DNA from: an uncultured Polaribacter sp.
GTDB taxonomy: Bacteria > Bacteroidota > Bacteroidia > Flavobacteriales > Flavobacteriaceae
Assembly: GCA_943787375.1 (NCBI GenBank)
Contig: CALSME010000007.1
Location: 58,991 to 122,990, forward strand
Direction: 5' to 3'
Length of the DNA: 64,000 nt
Position 1 is the first letter of the stretch. Each line of letters starts with the position of its first letter. The notes below the pieces were generated by a model that was not told where the DNA came from, did not search any database, and saw only the letters and a program-made list of their open reading frames with translations. Below are positions 51,245 to 58,787 of this stretch, in pieces. The translations under genes were made by a program, and so were the position numbers.

Positions 51245-52619
51245 TTTCTTCTTGTGTTAGTTTTGCTTTCTTTTTCAAGTAGCTTGCAACAATTCGTTGC
51301 ACATCTCGATTGTCTTTTTTGGGTTGTACAAAAAATTGATAATCTTCTGGTTGTGTCAATTGTGCTGCTTGGTCTTTGTCTAAATAGCCAAAACCTTGAT
51401 AAATACCATTCAAAATTAAAGCAAAACCAATTTCATTTTCAGCAACGCCATTTTCTGTAATGACTAAATTTTCTGCGCCAATTCCAACCGATTTTATGGC
51501 TTCTTTTACGCGCTTATTATAGTCTTCTACTGTTTCCTTGTCACAACAAATGCCTTTGCATTCTTTAAGTTGATAGTGAAAGCAACTCGAGACATTGGTC
51601 TGTAAATGGCAATATTTTGGGCACAATTCAAATTCTTTGCACAGCAGCTCTATGTGTTTTCTACATTCGGCAACGGTGTAGTATTTCATGAAGGCGTTTG
51701 GCGCTAATTTAAGGCGGTTGTATGCCAAATGAAGCACTCCTTTTTGATCTTCATACGCAAACAAACCAATCGCTTCTCCTGCGCGTCTTTGTGCTCTGTT
51801 GTATTTTGGATAATGTTGTTTTATTTCTGCAGATTCGTGCAAGAGCGCCAATAACTCGCTGCCTGTTTTGGTATAAGTGATGTCTGCAGTTTCTTGACAC
51901 ATCGTAACTTCTTTCTTCTTTTTGTCATAAAAATGACTGATGACGCGTTGCTTTATATTGTTTGCTTTTCCAACATAAATAATTTCTTTTGCTGCGTTTT
52001 TAAAATAGTAAACCCCGTGCTTTTCAGGGAGTTGATCAACAACCTCTTTGTCTAAAAGTGGAGGTAAAGTGGCTTGCCTCGATTTTGGGTTTAAAAAAGA
52101 ATTGATAGTAAAGTTATCATCTCTTTTTAGCAACCTTTTAAACAGTTCAACCGTTGCCTCTACATCGCCTCTTGCACGGTGTCTTGCTGAAATAGGAATG
52201 CCTTCATCTGCACAAATATTTCCTAAACTATAGGATCGAAGTCCGGGAATTATTTTCCGTGATAAACGAACTGTACAGAGTTTTTTTCTTTTAAAATCAA
52301 ACCCTAAACTTTTAAATTCTGCGTGAATGATGTTGTAATCGAAATTGACATTGTGCGCTACAAAAATACAGTCTTTGGTAATTTCTGCAACTCTTTTTGC
52401 AATCTCGTAAAACCTGGGCTGGTTTCGAACCATTGCTTGGGTAATTCCAGTAAGATTTGTTATAAATGCAGGAATGGGTGCTTCTGGATTGACCAACGTT
52501 GTAAATTCGTCGAGTACCTTTTCTCCATCAAAAATAAAAATGGAAATTTCGGTGATCTTTTGCCCCTTGTGTCCATTTCCTGTAGTTTCTATATCTACAA
52601 CTGCGTATCTTCTATCCAA
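51237..52619 (-). CDS. DEDDh exonuclease fused to GIY-YIG nuclease (DnaQ/UvrC-like)
   Basis: A 460-residue two-nuclease fusion. The N-terminal DnaQ-type 3'-5' exonuclease carries D9 and E11 (VVDIETTG), D94 in HNVNFDYN, and H147/D152 in HRARGDVEAT, the DEDDh set. The second domain is a GIY-YIG nuclease like the N-terminus of UvrC/Cho (KHGVYYFKNAAKEIIYVGKANNIKQRV, about 200-226). A cysteine-rich stretch (FELCPKYCHLQTNVSSCFHYQLKECKGICC, with six Cys) near 345-375 recalls the UvrC cysteine-rich region. It is known in other Bacteroidota and actinobacteria and probably acts in DNA repair. Between rpe and the FAD gene in one minus-strand run. Confidence 0.9.
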   Translation of the reverse strand: MDRRYAVVDIETTGNGHKGQKITEISIFIFDGEKVLDEFTTLVNPEAPIPAFITNLTGITQAMVRNQPRFYEIAKRVAEITKDCIFVAHNVNFDYNIIHAEFKSLGFDFKRKKLCTVRLSRKIIPGLRSYSLGNICADEGIPISARHRARGDVEATVELFKRLLKRDDNFTINSFLNPKSRQATLPPLLDKEVVDQLPEKHGVYYFKNAAKEIIYVGKANNIKQRVISHFYDKKKKEVTMCQETADITYTKTGSELLALLHESAEIKQHYPKYNRAQRRAGEAIGLFAYEDQKGVLHLAYNRLKLAPNAFMKYYTVAECRKHIELLCKEFELCPKYCHLQTNVSSCFHYQLKECKGICCDKETVEDYNKRVKEAIKSVGIGAENLVITENGVAENEIGFALILNGIYQGFGYLDKDQAAQLTQPEDYQFFVQPKKDNRDVQRIVASYLKKKAKLTQEENG

Positions 52620-53268
52620 TACTATTTTTTAAATCTGCAATGGTTTCTGTTGGATTTTCTGCACCAAAAACATAGCTACCAGCAACCAAGATATTGGCGC
52701 CCGCTTCTATCAATGCATTGGCGTTTTTATTGGTCACACCACCATCAATTTCTATTTGACATTCGGATTGTGTAAATTCGATCAAGTGTTTTAGTTGTGC
52801 TGTTTTTTTGTAGGTATTTTCTATAAAAGATTGGCCGCCAAAACCAGGGTTTACACTCATAATACAGACCAAATCTAAGTCTTGAATAATGTCTTCTAAA
52901 ACGGCAATCGGTGTGTGCGGATTTAAGGCAACTCCGGCTTTCATTCCTGCCGATTTTATGGCTTGTACTGTTCTGTGTAAATGGGTACATGCTTCGTAAT
53001 GAACCGTTAAAATATTGGCACCTAAACTCGCAAAAGTTTCAATGTATTGATCTGGATTTACAATCATCAAATGTACATCTATTGTTTTTGTTGCATGTTT
53101 GGCGATGGCTTTTAAAACAGGCATCCCATAAGAAATGTTTGGAACGAATACGCCATCCATAATATCAATATGAAACCAATCTGCTTCACTGTTGTTTACC
53201 ATTTCGATATCGCGTTGTAAATTGCCAAAATCTGCTGCTAAAATTGAAGGTGCTATTAAATTACTCAT
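52612..53268 (-). CDS. rpe: Ribulose-phosphate 3-epimerase
   Basis: Interconverts D-ribulose-5-phosphate and D-xylulose-5-phosphate in the pentose phosphate pathway. The 218-residue TIM barrel has the metal ligands in FHIDIMDGVFVPN (H33, D35), VHLMI (H66) and the acid/base D in EIDGGVT (about 175-180). The stop overlaps the next gene's start by 8 bases (52612-52619), so the downstream exonuclease fusion is translationally coupled. Confidence 0.96.
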   Translation of the reverse strand: MSNLIAPSILAADFGNLQRDIEMVNNSEADWFHIDIMDGVFVPNISYGMPVLKAIAKHATKTIDVHLMIVNPDQYIETFASLGANILTVHYEACTHLHRTVQAIKSAGMKAGVALNPHTPIAVLEDIIQDLDLVCIMSVNPGFGGQSFIENTYKKTAQLKHLIEFTQSECQIEIDGGVTNKNANALIEAGANILVAGSYVFGAENPTETIADLKNSIG

Positions 53269-53316
53269 CTGTTAGTTGTTGTGTGTTTATTACTGTAAAA
53301 ATAGGAATAAAAACAA

Positions 53317-53345
53317 AAAACTCTCGAAATTAATTCGAGAGTTTT
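53317..53345 (-). terminator. Terminator after sigma factor gene
   Basis: Perfect 12-base arms at 53317-53328 and 53334-53345 (AAAACTCTCGAA and its complement) with a 5-base loop. On the minus strand it follows the sigma factor stop at 53369 and ends in T residues. Confidence 0.8.
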
Positions 53346-53368
53346 ACAAGTTTTATTTACAATAATGT

Positions 53369-54232
53369 CTATCCAAGATAGGTCATTAAGATTTTACTTC
53401 TAGAGGTATGCTTTAATCGACGAATTGCTTTTTCTTTAATTTGACGAACTCGTTCTCGGGTTAGGTCGAATGTTTCTCCAATTTCTTCTAAGGTCATTGG
53501 TTGGTGTTCTCCCAAACCAAAGTATAATTTTACAACGTCTGCTTCACGAGGTGTAAGTGTTTCTAGGGCTCTGTTAATCTCTATACGTAGTGACTCGTGT
53601 AATAATGTTCTGTCTGGGTTTGGAGATTCTCCGGAGTTTAATACATCGTATAAGTTAGAGTCTTCCCCTTCAATTAACGGTGCATCCATCGATACGTGAC
53701 GTCCAGAATTTTTCATGGATTCTTTTACATCGTTTACAGTCATGTCTAATTTCTTAGCAATTTCTTCTGCACTTGGAGGACGTTCGTTTTCTTGTTCTAA
53801 GAAAGCATACATCTTGTTAATTTTATTAATCGAACCAATTTTGTTTAATGGCAAACGAACAATTCTAGATTGTTCTGCTAATGCCTGTAAGATCGATTGA
53901 CGAATCCACCATACGGCATAAGAGATAAATTTAAATCCTCTTGTTTCATCAAAACGTTTTGCCGCTTTAATTAAGCCTAAGTTTCCTTCGTTAATTAAAT
54001 CGGGTAAGGTTAACCCTTGGTTTTGGTATTGTTTTGCAACAGAAACCACAAATCGTAAATTTGCTTTTGTTAACTTCTCTAAAGCGGTTTGATCACCCGC
54101 TTTTATTAGCTGAGCCAATTCTACTTCTTCATCTGCAGTAATTAAATCTACTTTACCAATTTCTTGTAAATATTTGTCTAAGGATGCAGTTTCTCTATTG
54201 GTTACCTGCTTTGTAATTTTTAGCTGTCTCAT
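53369..54232 (-). CDS. rpoD: Primary sigma-70 factor (Bacteroidota type)
   Basis: A 287-residue sigma-70 lacking region 1.1, the usual length of the Bacteroidota primary sigma factor that recognises TTTG/TAnnTTTG promoters. Region 1.2 ([16 protein letters not shown], about 18-33), region 2.3-2.4 ([16 protein letters not shown], about 100-115) and region 4.2 ([15 protein letters not shown] and [20 protein letters not shown]) are intact. It is presumably the factor for the promoters listed in this table. It is followed by a terminator, so it is not read through into rpe. Confidence 0.95.
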   Translation of the reverse strand: MRQLKITKQVTNRETASLDKYLQEIGKVDLITADEEVELAQLIKAGDQTALEKLTKANLRFVVSVAKQYQNQGLTLPDLINEGNLGLIKAAKRFDETRGFKFISYAVWWIRQSILQALAEQSRIVRLPLNKIGSINKINKMYAFLEQENERPPSAEEIAKKLDMTVNDVKESMKNSGRHVSMDAPLIEGEDSNLYDVLNSGESPNPDRTLLHESLRIEINRALETLTPREADVVKLYFGLGEHQPMTLEEIGETFDLTRERVRQIKEKAIRRLKHTSRSKILMTYLG

Positions 54233-54354
54233 GGAAGTTTCAAAAAAATATTAGGGGTTTACATCGATTCTCACTTTATTATACGTTTCAAAGCGTTACT
54301 TTGTTACAAAACACAGTTGTTTATTTTAAAATACTTTGTGGAAGCTTTTTTTTT

Positions 54355-54383
54355 TAAAAAAAAAGAGACCATTGAACGGTCTC
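54355..54383 (-). terminator. Terminator after deoxynucleoside kinase gene
   Basis: On the minus strand, arms GAGACC/GGTCTC (54365-54370, 54378-54383) with a 7-base loop, followed by nine T (the A run 54356-54364 on the plus strand). The A run is preceded on the plus strand by ten T, forming an unusually long A/T block. The rest of this 178-base gap holds the sigma factor upstream region, where I found no clean promoter. Confidence 0.7.
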
Positions 54384-54410
54384 CTAGGTTATTGTATGAA
54401 ATTTATTTTT

Positions 54411-55025
54411 TTAGAACAAGCCATTGATTTGCGCATCAATTCGATCGATGATATAACCTAAATCTTCTTGATTGTCTACAAAGTCTAATTGGTCTACATC
54501 AATGATTAGTAATTTTCCTTTTGCGTATGTTGATATCCACGCTTCGTATCGTTCGTTTAATCGACTTAGATAGTCAATGCTGATTGAGTTTTCGTACTCT
54601 CTCCCTCTTTTGTGAATTTGACCTACCAAGGTAGATATGTCTGCACGTAAGTAGATTAATAAATCGGGTGGTGTTACTAGTTTTTCCATCAATTCAAACA
54701 AAGAACTATAATTCCCGTAATCTCTATTGGTCATTAGGCCCATTGCGTGTAGGTTCGGCGCAAAAATATGTGCGTCTTCGTAAATCGTTCGATCTTGTAT
54801 GATTTTCTTACCTGTTTCGCGTAATTCTAAAATTTGGCGAAAACGACTGTTTAAGAAATAGACTTGTAAGTTAAATGACCAACGTTCCATTTCTGAGTAA
54901 AAATCATCTAAATAAGGATTTTCGTCAACAGCTTCGTAATGAGGTTTCCAGTTGTAATGTTTGGCTAAAAGTTTTGTGAGCGTAGTTTTACCTGCGCCAA
55001 TATTTCCTGCAATTGCAACGTGCAT
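54411..55025 (-). CDS. Deoxynucleoside kinase
   Basis: A 204-residue deoxynucleoside kinase of the dCK/dGK/dNK family. The P-loop is GNIGAGKTT (7-15), the ERS/DRY-type motif is IIQDRTIYEDAHIF (about 75-88) and the LID region contains HKRGREYENSI (about 138-148). It salvages deoxynucleosides (specificity unknown), complementing the separate thymidine kinase at 32816-33463. It lies 64 bases downstream of the response regulator gene on the same strand. Confidence 0.92.
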   Translation of the reverse strand: MHVAIAGNIGAGKTTLTKLLAKHYNWKPHYEAVDENPYLDDFYSEMERWSFNLQVYFLNSRFRQILELRETGKKIIQDRTIYEDAHIFAPNLHAMGLMTNRDYGNYSSLFELMEKLVTPPDLLIYLRADISTLVGQIHKRGREYENSISIDYLSRLNERYEAWISTYAKGKLLIIDVDQLDFVDNQEDLGYIIDRIDAQINGLF

Positions 55026-55089
55026 AAATTAAATATTAGAGGTTTGGTTGGTGCGATAAAGGTAGTAAATTTTTGCCATTAGAAGTTCA

Positions 55090-55767
55090 TTAGCAGATCA
55101 ATTTATACCCAAACCCACGAATATTTATTATTTGAATGTTTGGGTCTTTTTGAAGCTTTTTCCTGAGCTTAGAAATAAACACGTCCATACTTCTAGTAGA
55201 AAAGAAATCGTCATTTTTCCATAGTTTTTTTAAAATAAAAGTTCGATCTAAAACTTCATTTTTTTGTTGGTGTAAATAGAACAATAGTTGAGATTCTCTG
55301 TGGGTGAGCGTTGTTTTTTCTTCTTGGTATGTAATGGTTTGTTTGGTGAAGTTGAAGATGTATTCTCCAATTAGGATGTTTTCTGTGTTTTTATTTTGTT
55401 TTGTTCTATTTAAAAGAGCATTAATTCTTACGATAAGTTCTTCCATAGAAAACGGCTTTTTTAAGTAATCATTTCCACCGTGATCAAAACCTTCTAGGAC
55501 GTCTTTTGTTTGTGATTTTGCGGTTAAAAAAATAATAGGGATGTGTTTGTTTTCGGCTCTAATTTCTTTGGCGAGGGTAAATCCGTCCTTTTCAGGCATC
55601 ATGACATCTAAGACTAAAATATCTGGTTTTTCTGATTGGTACATTTCGTATGCGAGCACTCCATTTTTCGCTAAAAACACTTCAAAGTTTCTGCTTTCTA
55701 AACTTTCCTTTACAATCATGCCTAGGCTAGCCTCATCTTCGGCTAAAAGTATTTTTAAATTATGCAT
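55090..55767 (-). CDS. OmpR-family response regulator
   Basis: A 225-residue two-component response regulator. The receiver has the phosphate-accepting D54 (LVLDVMMPEKDG), acidic pocket E10/D11, T82 and K104. The C-terminal winged helix-turn-helix (about 125-222, LTHRESQLLFYLHQQ and RSMDVFISKLRKKLQKDP) is OmpR/PhoB type. Its start overlaps the histidine kinase stop by 8 bases, so the pair is coupled. The direct repeats in the gap at 57333-57369 are its most likely operator. Confidence 0.94.
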   Translation of the reverse strand: MHNLKILLAEDEASLGMIVKESLESRNFEVFLAKNGVLAYEMYQSEKPDILVLDVMMPEKDGFTLAKEIRAENKHIPIIFLTAKSQTKDVLEGFDHGGNDYLKKPFSMEELIVRINALLNRTKQNKNTENILIGEYIFNFTKQTITYQEEKTTLTHRESQLLFYLHQQKNEVLDRTFILKKLWKNDDFFSTRSMDVFISKLRKKLQKDPNIQIINIRGFGYKLIC

Positions 55768-57304
55768 TGGGCAGGGTTATTTTAAAAGTTGTTTTTGTTT
55801 TTGTAGATGTTAAACTTAAAAATCCGTTGTGTTTTTCAATGATTTTTTTGCTGTAATACAAGCCAATTCCGAATCCCTTTATATCATGCGTGTTGCCTTT
55901 TGGAATTCTGTAGAATTTCTGAAATACTTTTTCATGTAGGTTTTTATCAATACCATTTCCGTTGTCTGTAATTGTAATTTCTGTCGCGTTTGTATCTGAT
56001 TTTATATGAACTTCAATTTTATTTCCGCCGTATTTAATTGCATTGTCTAATAAGTTTGATAGCACATTTTCAAAATGAAAAACATCAATAGATAGCGTGA
56101 TGGAGTTTGTGTCTGAAGAGAATAAAATTTCTTTTTTTGTTGTTATAAATTGATGCTTTGCAATTTGTTTTTCAATGACTCTATTGAGAATTATAGGCTC
56201 TTTTTTTAGGATCAATTGCTCACTATCTAATGCGGCAGTTTCTAATAGTTTTTCTACCATTAAGTGGAGTTTTTTCAATTGAATAGATGACATTGCAAGA
56301 TATTTTTTTGTCTTTTCTTTATCTTCTAAAGCATTAAAGTTTTCCAAGGCTTCAATTGCAGTAGAAACTGTGGCAATTGGTGTTTTAAATTCATGGGTTA
56401 TATTACTGATTAAATCATTTTTTACCAAGGCTACTTCTTTTTGTTGATTGATAACTTTTAAGAGATAGAATAAGGAGAAAATGACGGAAAGTGAGAGTAA
56501 TAAAGATATGGAAATTCCAAATGAACTCCTTTTAAGGGCTTCTAAATTTGGGTTTTTAAACTGTAATGTAAAGGCTTCATTATCTTTTAAAAAAGTAGAT
56601 TTTGCATCTACTACAATTAGATTTAAATTTGATAAATGACGCTTTGAAGAAAAGAAAACAGTATCGTTTTTAAAATGATTTAAATTATATTCTGTGAGTA
56701 TCCCTTTATTCTCTAACTGTTTTATTAATAAAGAGTCTAACTTGTCGTACTCAATAAAACTACTGTTTATAGAAAAGATAATAGGTTTTAAGGTTTGAAT
56801 GAGTCGTAAGCTATCTGCAGCTTTTTTTCCTTTAAAAAAGCGCAATTCTTTTGATGAACTTTTATTGGTTTTAGAGACGCTTTCTTTTTTATAAAATTCA
56901 GTTTGAAAGCCTTTTAAGATTGAATCTGCTTTTTCTTTTGTAATCTCTTCCTCTGAGCTTATAGAGATGTTCGTAATGTTGAAAGGGGTCTTTTTTTTAT
57001 CTATACTATCGTTGTTCTCTTGATGTTTTAGGAATTCATTTTCTTTAAAAACACTGTCCAATAGTTGGTCGTTAAGAGCAATATTATTTTTTCCCTTTAT
57101 ATTGATGATAGTTGTAAAATTTTCTTTGGCTAACTCTGCAAAATATTCTTCTATAGAATTGTCTAAGCTCAATCTTATTTCATTGATAACTCTTTGCTTG
57201 TTTTGCAAGTAATTGTTAAAATTCCAATAAAATTGGACACTAAATGTAGCTATAATTGTAATTATAATTAAATAAAGAATCCATTTGTGTTTTTTAGCAT
57301 TCAT
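55760..57304 (-). CDS. Sensor histidine kinase with large extracytoplasmic domain
   Basis: A 514-residue sensor kinase. Membrane helices at about 10-27 and 262-282 enclose a periplasmic domain of about 235 residues with no recognised fold. The kinase core has H304 in NITHEFKTPIATV, an N box (LSNLLDNAIKYGG), G1 (DNGNG) and G2 (GFGIGLYYSKKI). No HAMP or PAS is apparent. It pairs with the OmpR-type regulator and faces a divergent operon of GLPGLI proteins and an outer-membrane receptor across a 121-base gap. The minus-strand -7 element at 57309-57316 would make its message nearly leaderless. Confidence 0.93.
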   Translation of the reverse strand: MNAKKHKWILYLIIITIIATFSVQFYWNFNNYLQNKQRVINEIRLSLDNSIEEYFAELAKENFTTIINIKGKNNIALNDQLLDSVFKENEFLKHQENNDSIDKKKTPFNITNISISSEEEITKEKADSILKGFQTEFYKKESVSKTNKSSSKELRFFKGKKAADSLRLIQTLKPIIFSINSSFIEYDKLDSLLIKQLENKGILTEYNLNHFKNDTVFFSSKRHLSNLNLIVVDAKSTFLKDNEAFTLQFKNPNLEALKRSSFGISISLLLSLSVIFSLFYLLKVINQQKEVALVKNDLISNITHEFKTPIATVSTAIEALENFNALEDKEKTKKYLAMSSIQLKKLHLMVEKLLETAALDSEQLILKKEPIILNRVIEKQIAKHQFITTKKEILFSSDTNSITLSIDVFHFENVLSNLLDNAIKYGGNKIEVHIKSDTNATEITITDNGNGIDKNLHEKVFQKFYRIPKGNTHDIKGFGIGLYYSKKIIEKHNGFLSLTSTKTKTTFKITLPNA

Positions 57305-57308
57305 ACAT

Positions 57309-57316
57309 CAAAGGTA
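57309..57316 (-). promoter_or_regulatory. -7 element of the two-component operon
   Basis: On the minus strand TACCTTTG fits TAnnTTTG and ends 4 bases before the kinase ATG (57302-57304). No canonical -33; the TTAAC boxes lie 17 bases or more upstream, as for an activated promoter. Confidence 0.4.
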
Positions 57317-57332
57317 ATTTCTTTTTTCAACA

Positions 57333-57369
57333 ATAACAGCCTGTTAACAATCGTTAACATTCATTAACT
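57333..57369. promoter_or_regulatory. Phased TTAAC direct repeats, probable OmpR-type operator
   Basis: Three copies of (G/A)TTAAC at 57343-57348, 57353-57358 and 57363-57368, exactly 10 bases apart, and a weaker ATAACA at 57333-57338. The array lies in the gap between the divergent sensor/regulator operon and the secreted-protein/GLPGLI/receptor locus. OmpR/PhoB-family regulators bind direct repeats at 10-11 base spacing as head-to-tail dimers, so this is the expected geometry for the neighbouring regulator. Confidence 0.6.
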
Positions 57370-57390
57370 ATGCAATGTAAATAGATGTTG

Positions 57391-57398
57391 CATCTTTG
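57391..57398 (+). promoter_or_regulatory. -7-like element for the 116-residue secreted protein
   Basis: CATCTTTG, one change from TAnnTTTG, 27 bases before the ATG at 57426. The box array ends 22 bases upstream of it, about where a -33 element would be, as for an activated promoter. Confidence 0.35.
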
Positions 57399-57425
57399 TA
57401 TTGCCAAAATTTAATATCATAAATT

Positions 57426-57776
57426 ATGAAACCTTTCTTTTCTACTATATTTTTACTGTTTTTCTTTTCTGCTTTCTCTCAAAATAGTAAACTCGATGTA
57501 ATTGATGCGAATGCGAATGTAGCAGTGCATGCGATGAAGTTTTCTGTAAACTCTTCGGAAGCATTCAAAACAATTAACTGGAAAGAGATTAAAGATTCTT
57601 TTAAAGAGAATAATCCAGAAGAATTAATTGAGTTAACTTTTGAGATTGATTTACCAGATTCTGAAAACAAATTTAAATCTACTTTTACTGTTGCCGGAAA
57701 ATCAAAAGACATTGATTCATTAATTAAAAAAGTCAAAAAAGGAATATTAACGATGTCTAAAATAGCCTCAAATTAA
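57426..57776 (+). CDS. Small secreted protein of unknown function
   Basis: A 116-residue exported protein: signal peptide MKPFFSTIFLLFFFSAFSQ (1-19), then an acidic mature domain with LDVIDANANVAVHAMKF (about 23-39), a central WKEIKDSF helix and a lysine-rich end (IKKVKKGILTMSKIASN). No family recognised. It is the first gene of the locus divergent from the sensor kinase and precedes the first GLPGLI gene by a 41-base gap that contains the 9-base tandem repeat. Confidence 0.75.
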   Translation: MKPFFSTIFLLFFFSAFSQNSKLDVIDANANVAVHAMKFSVNSSEAFKTINWKEIKDSFKENNPEELIELTFEIDLPDSENKFKSTFTVAGKSKDIDSLIKKVKKGILTMSKIASN

Positions 57777-57779
57777 AAA

Positions 57780-57842
57780 CCATAAAAACCATAAAAACCA
57801 TAAAAACCATAAAAACTATGAAAACTATGAAAACTATGAAAG
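57780..57842 (+). repeat. 9-base tandem repeat spanning a start codon (7 copies)
   Basis: Seven head-to-tail units: four copies of CCATAAAAA (57780-57815), two of CTATGAAAA (57816-57833) and one CTATGAAAG (57834-57842). The last three units each contain ATG in the same frame (57818, 57827, 57836), giving the start MKTMKTMKA of the first GLPGLI protein. A single C to T and A to G change per unit distinguishes the two halves. Confidence 0.92.
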
Positions 57843-58681
57843 CAACAATTTCCATTTTAATCGTTTTAGTTTCTTTTGCGTTGAACGCGCAAAATTTTTC
57901 AGGAAAAGCAATCTATAAAACAAGTAGAAAATCGACGATTTCGTTCGATAACGAAAAAAATTCTGGTATTTCAGATGAGATGCAAAAACAACTTCAGGCT
58001 AGAATACAGAAAATGAATCAGAAAACATTTATTTTAAATTTTGATAAAAAAACGTCTACCTATAAAGAAGATGTTCAATTAGATGCGCCAAATCCTAAAG
58101 TAGGTGGTGTAGGTGTGATGGTCATGTCTTTTGGAGGTTCAGGAAATGGGAGTGTATATTTTAAGAACATCAATGAGAAACGGTTTGTCAATCAGACCGA
58201 AATTATGGGCAAACGTTTTTTGGTGAAGGATTCCTTGCCCAACTATCAATGGGAATTGTCTGCCGAAACCAAAAACATCGGAAACTACACGTGTTATAAA
58301 GCAACCTTTACCAGAGAGGTAGAAGATATTAAGATGGTTTTTGAAGATGGAGAGTCGAAGGAAGATAAAATAAAAAAAACAGTAACCACAACCGCATGGT
58401 ACACTCCACAAGTCCCTGTGAGTAATGGTCCAGACAATTACCAGGGATTACCGGGTTTAATATTAGAAATAAACGATGGAGAAAGATTGATCGTTTGCAC
58501 AGAAATTATCTTAAATCCGTCCGAGAAAATTGATGTTAAAGCACCCGAAAAAGGAGAAATTGTTTCTCAAGAAGCCTTTAACAAAATCCAAGAAGAAAAG
58601 ACCAAAGAATTGATGGACCGTTTTAAAGGTAGAAATGGCGTAAACATGGGAGGTGGAATCAATATTAAAATAGGAGGATGA
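57818..58681 (+). CDS. GLPGLI family exported protein 1
   Basis: A 287-residue protein of the GLPGLI family, found in Bacteroidota and often beside outer-membrane receptors. The motif itself is at 210-215 in DNYQGLPGLILEI. It has a signal peptide ending near residue 25 (MKATISILIVLVSFALNAQ) and a conserved middle GNYTCYKATF plus TTAWYTPQVPVSNGP. The end is glycine-rich (NGVNMGGGINIKIGG). The start codon lies in a tandem repeat with three in-frame ATGs; I use the first. The function of the family is not known. The second GLPGLI gene follows. Confidence 0.88.
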   Translation: MKTMKTMKATISILIVLVSFALNAQNFSGKAIYKTSRKSTISFDNEKNSGISDEMQKQLQARIQKMNQKTFILNFDKKTSTYKEDVQLDAPNPKVGGVGVMVMSFGGSGNGSVYFKNINEKRFVNQTEIMGKRFLVKDSLPNYQWELSAETKNIGNYTCYKATFTREVEDIKMVFEDGESKEDKIKKTVTTTAWYTPQVPVSNGPDNYQGLPGLILEINDGERLIVCTEIILNPSEKIDVKAPEKGEIVSQEAFNKIQEEKTKELMDRFKGRNGVNMGGGINIKIGG

Positions 58682-58755
58682 TTTAATTTTGGTTATTTAT
58701 AAAACACCATTAAACTTTTACTTCCTTTTTAAGTCTTACAATGGTTAATTAACGT

Positions 58756-58763
58756 TATTTTTG
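58756..58763 (+). promoter_or_regulatory. -7 element for the second GLPGLI gene
   Basis: TATTTTTG fits TAnnTTTG, 24 bases before the ATG at 58788. Just upstream lies GTTAATTAAC (58744-58753), a short palindrome with the TTAAC core seen in the array at 57343-57368. Confidence 0.4.
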
Positions 58764-58787
58764 ATGAAAAATTAATACTATCAACTT

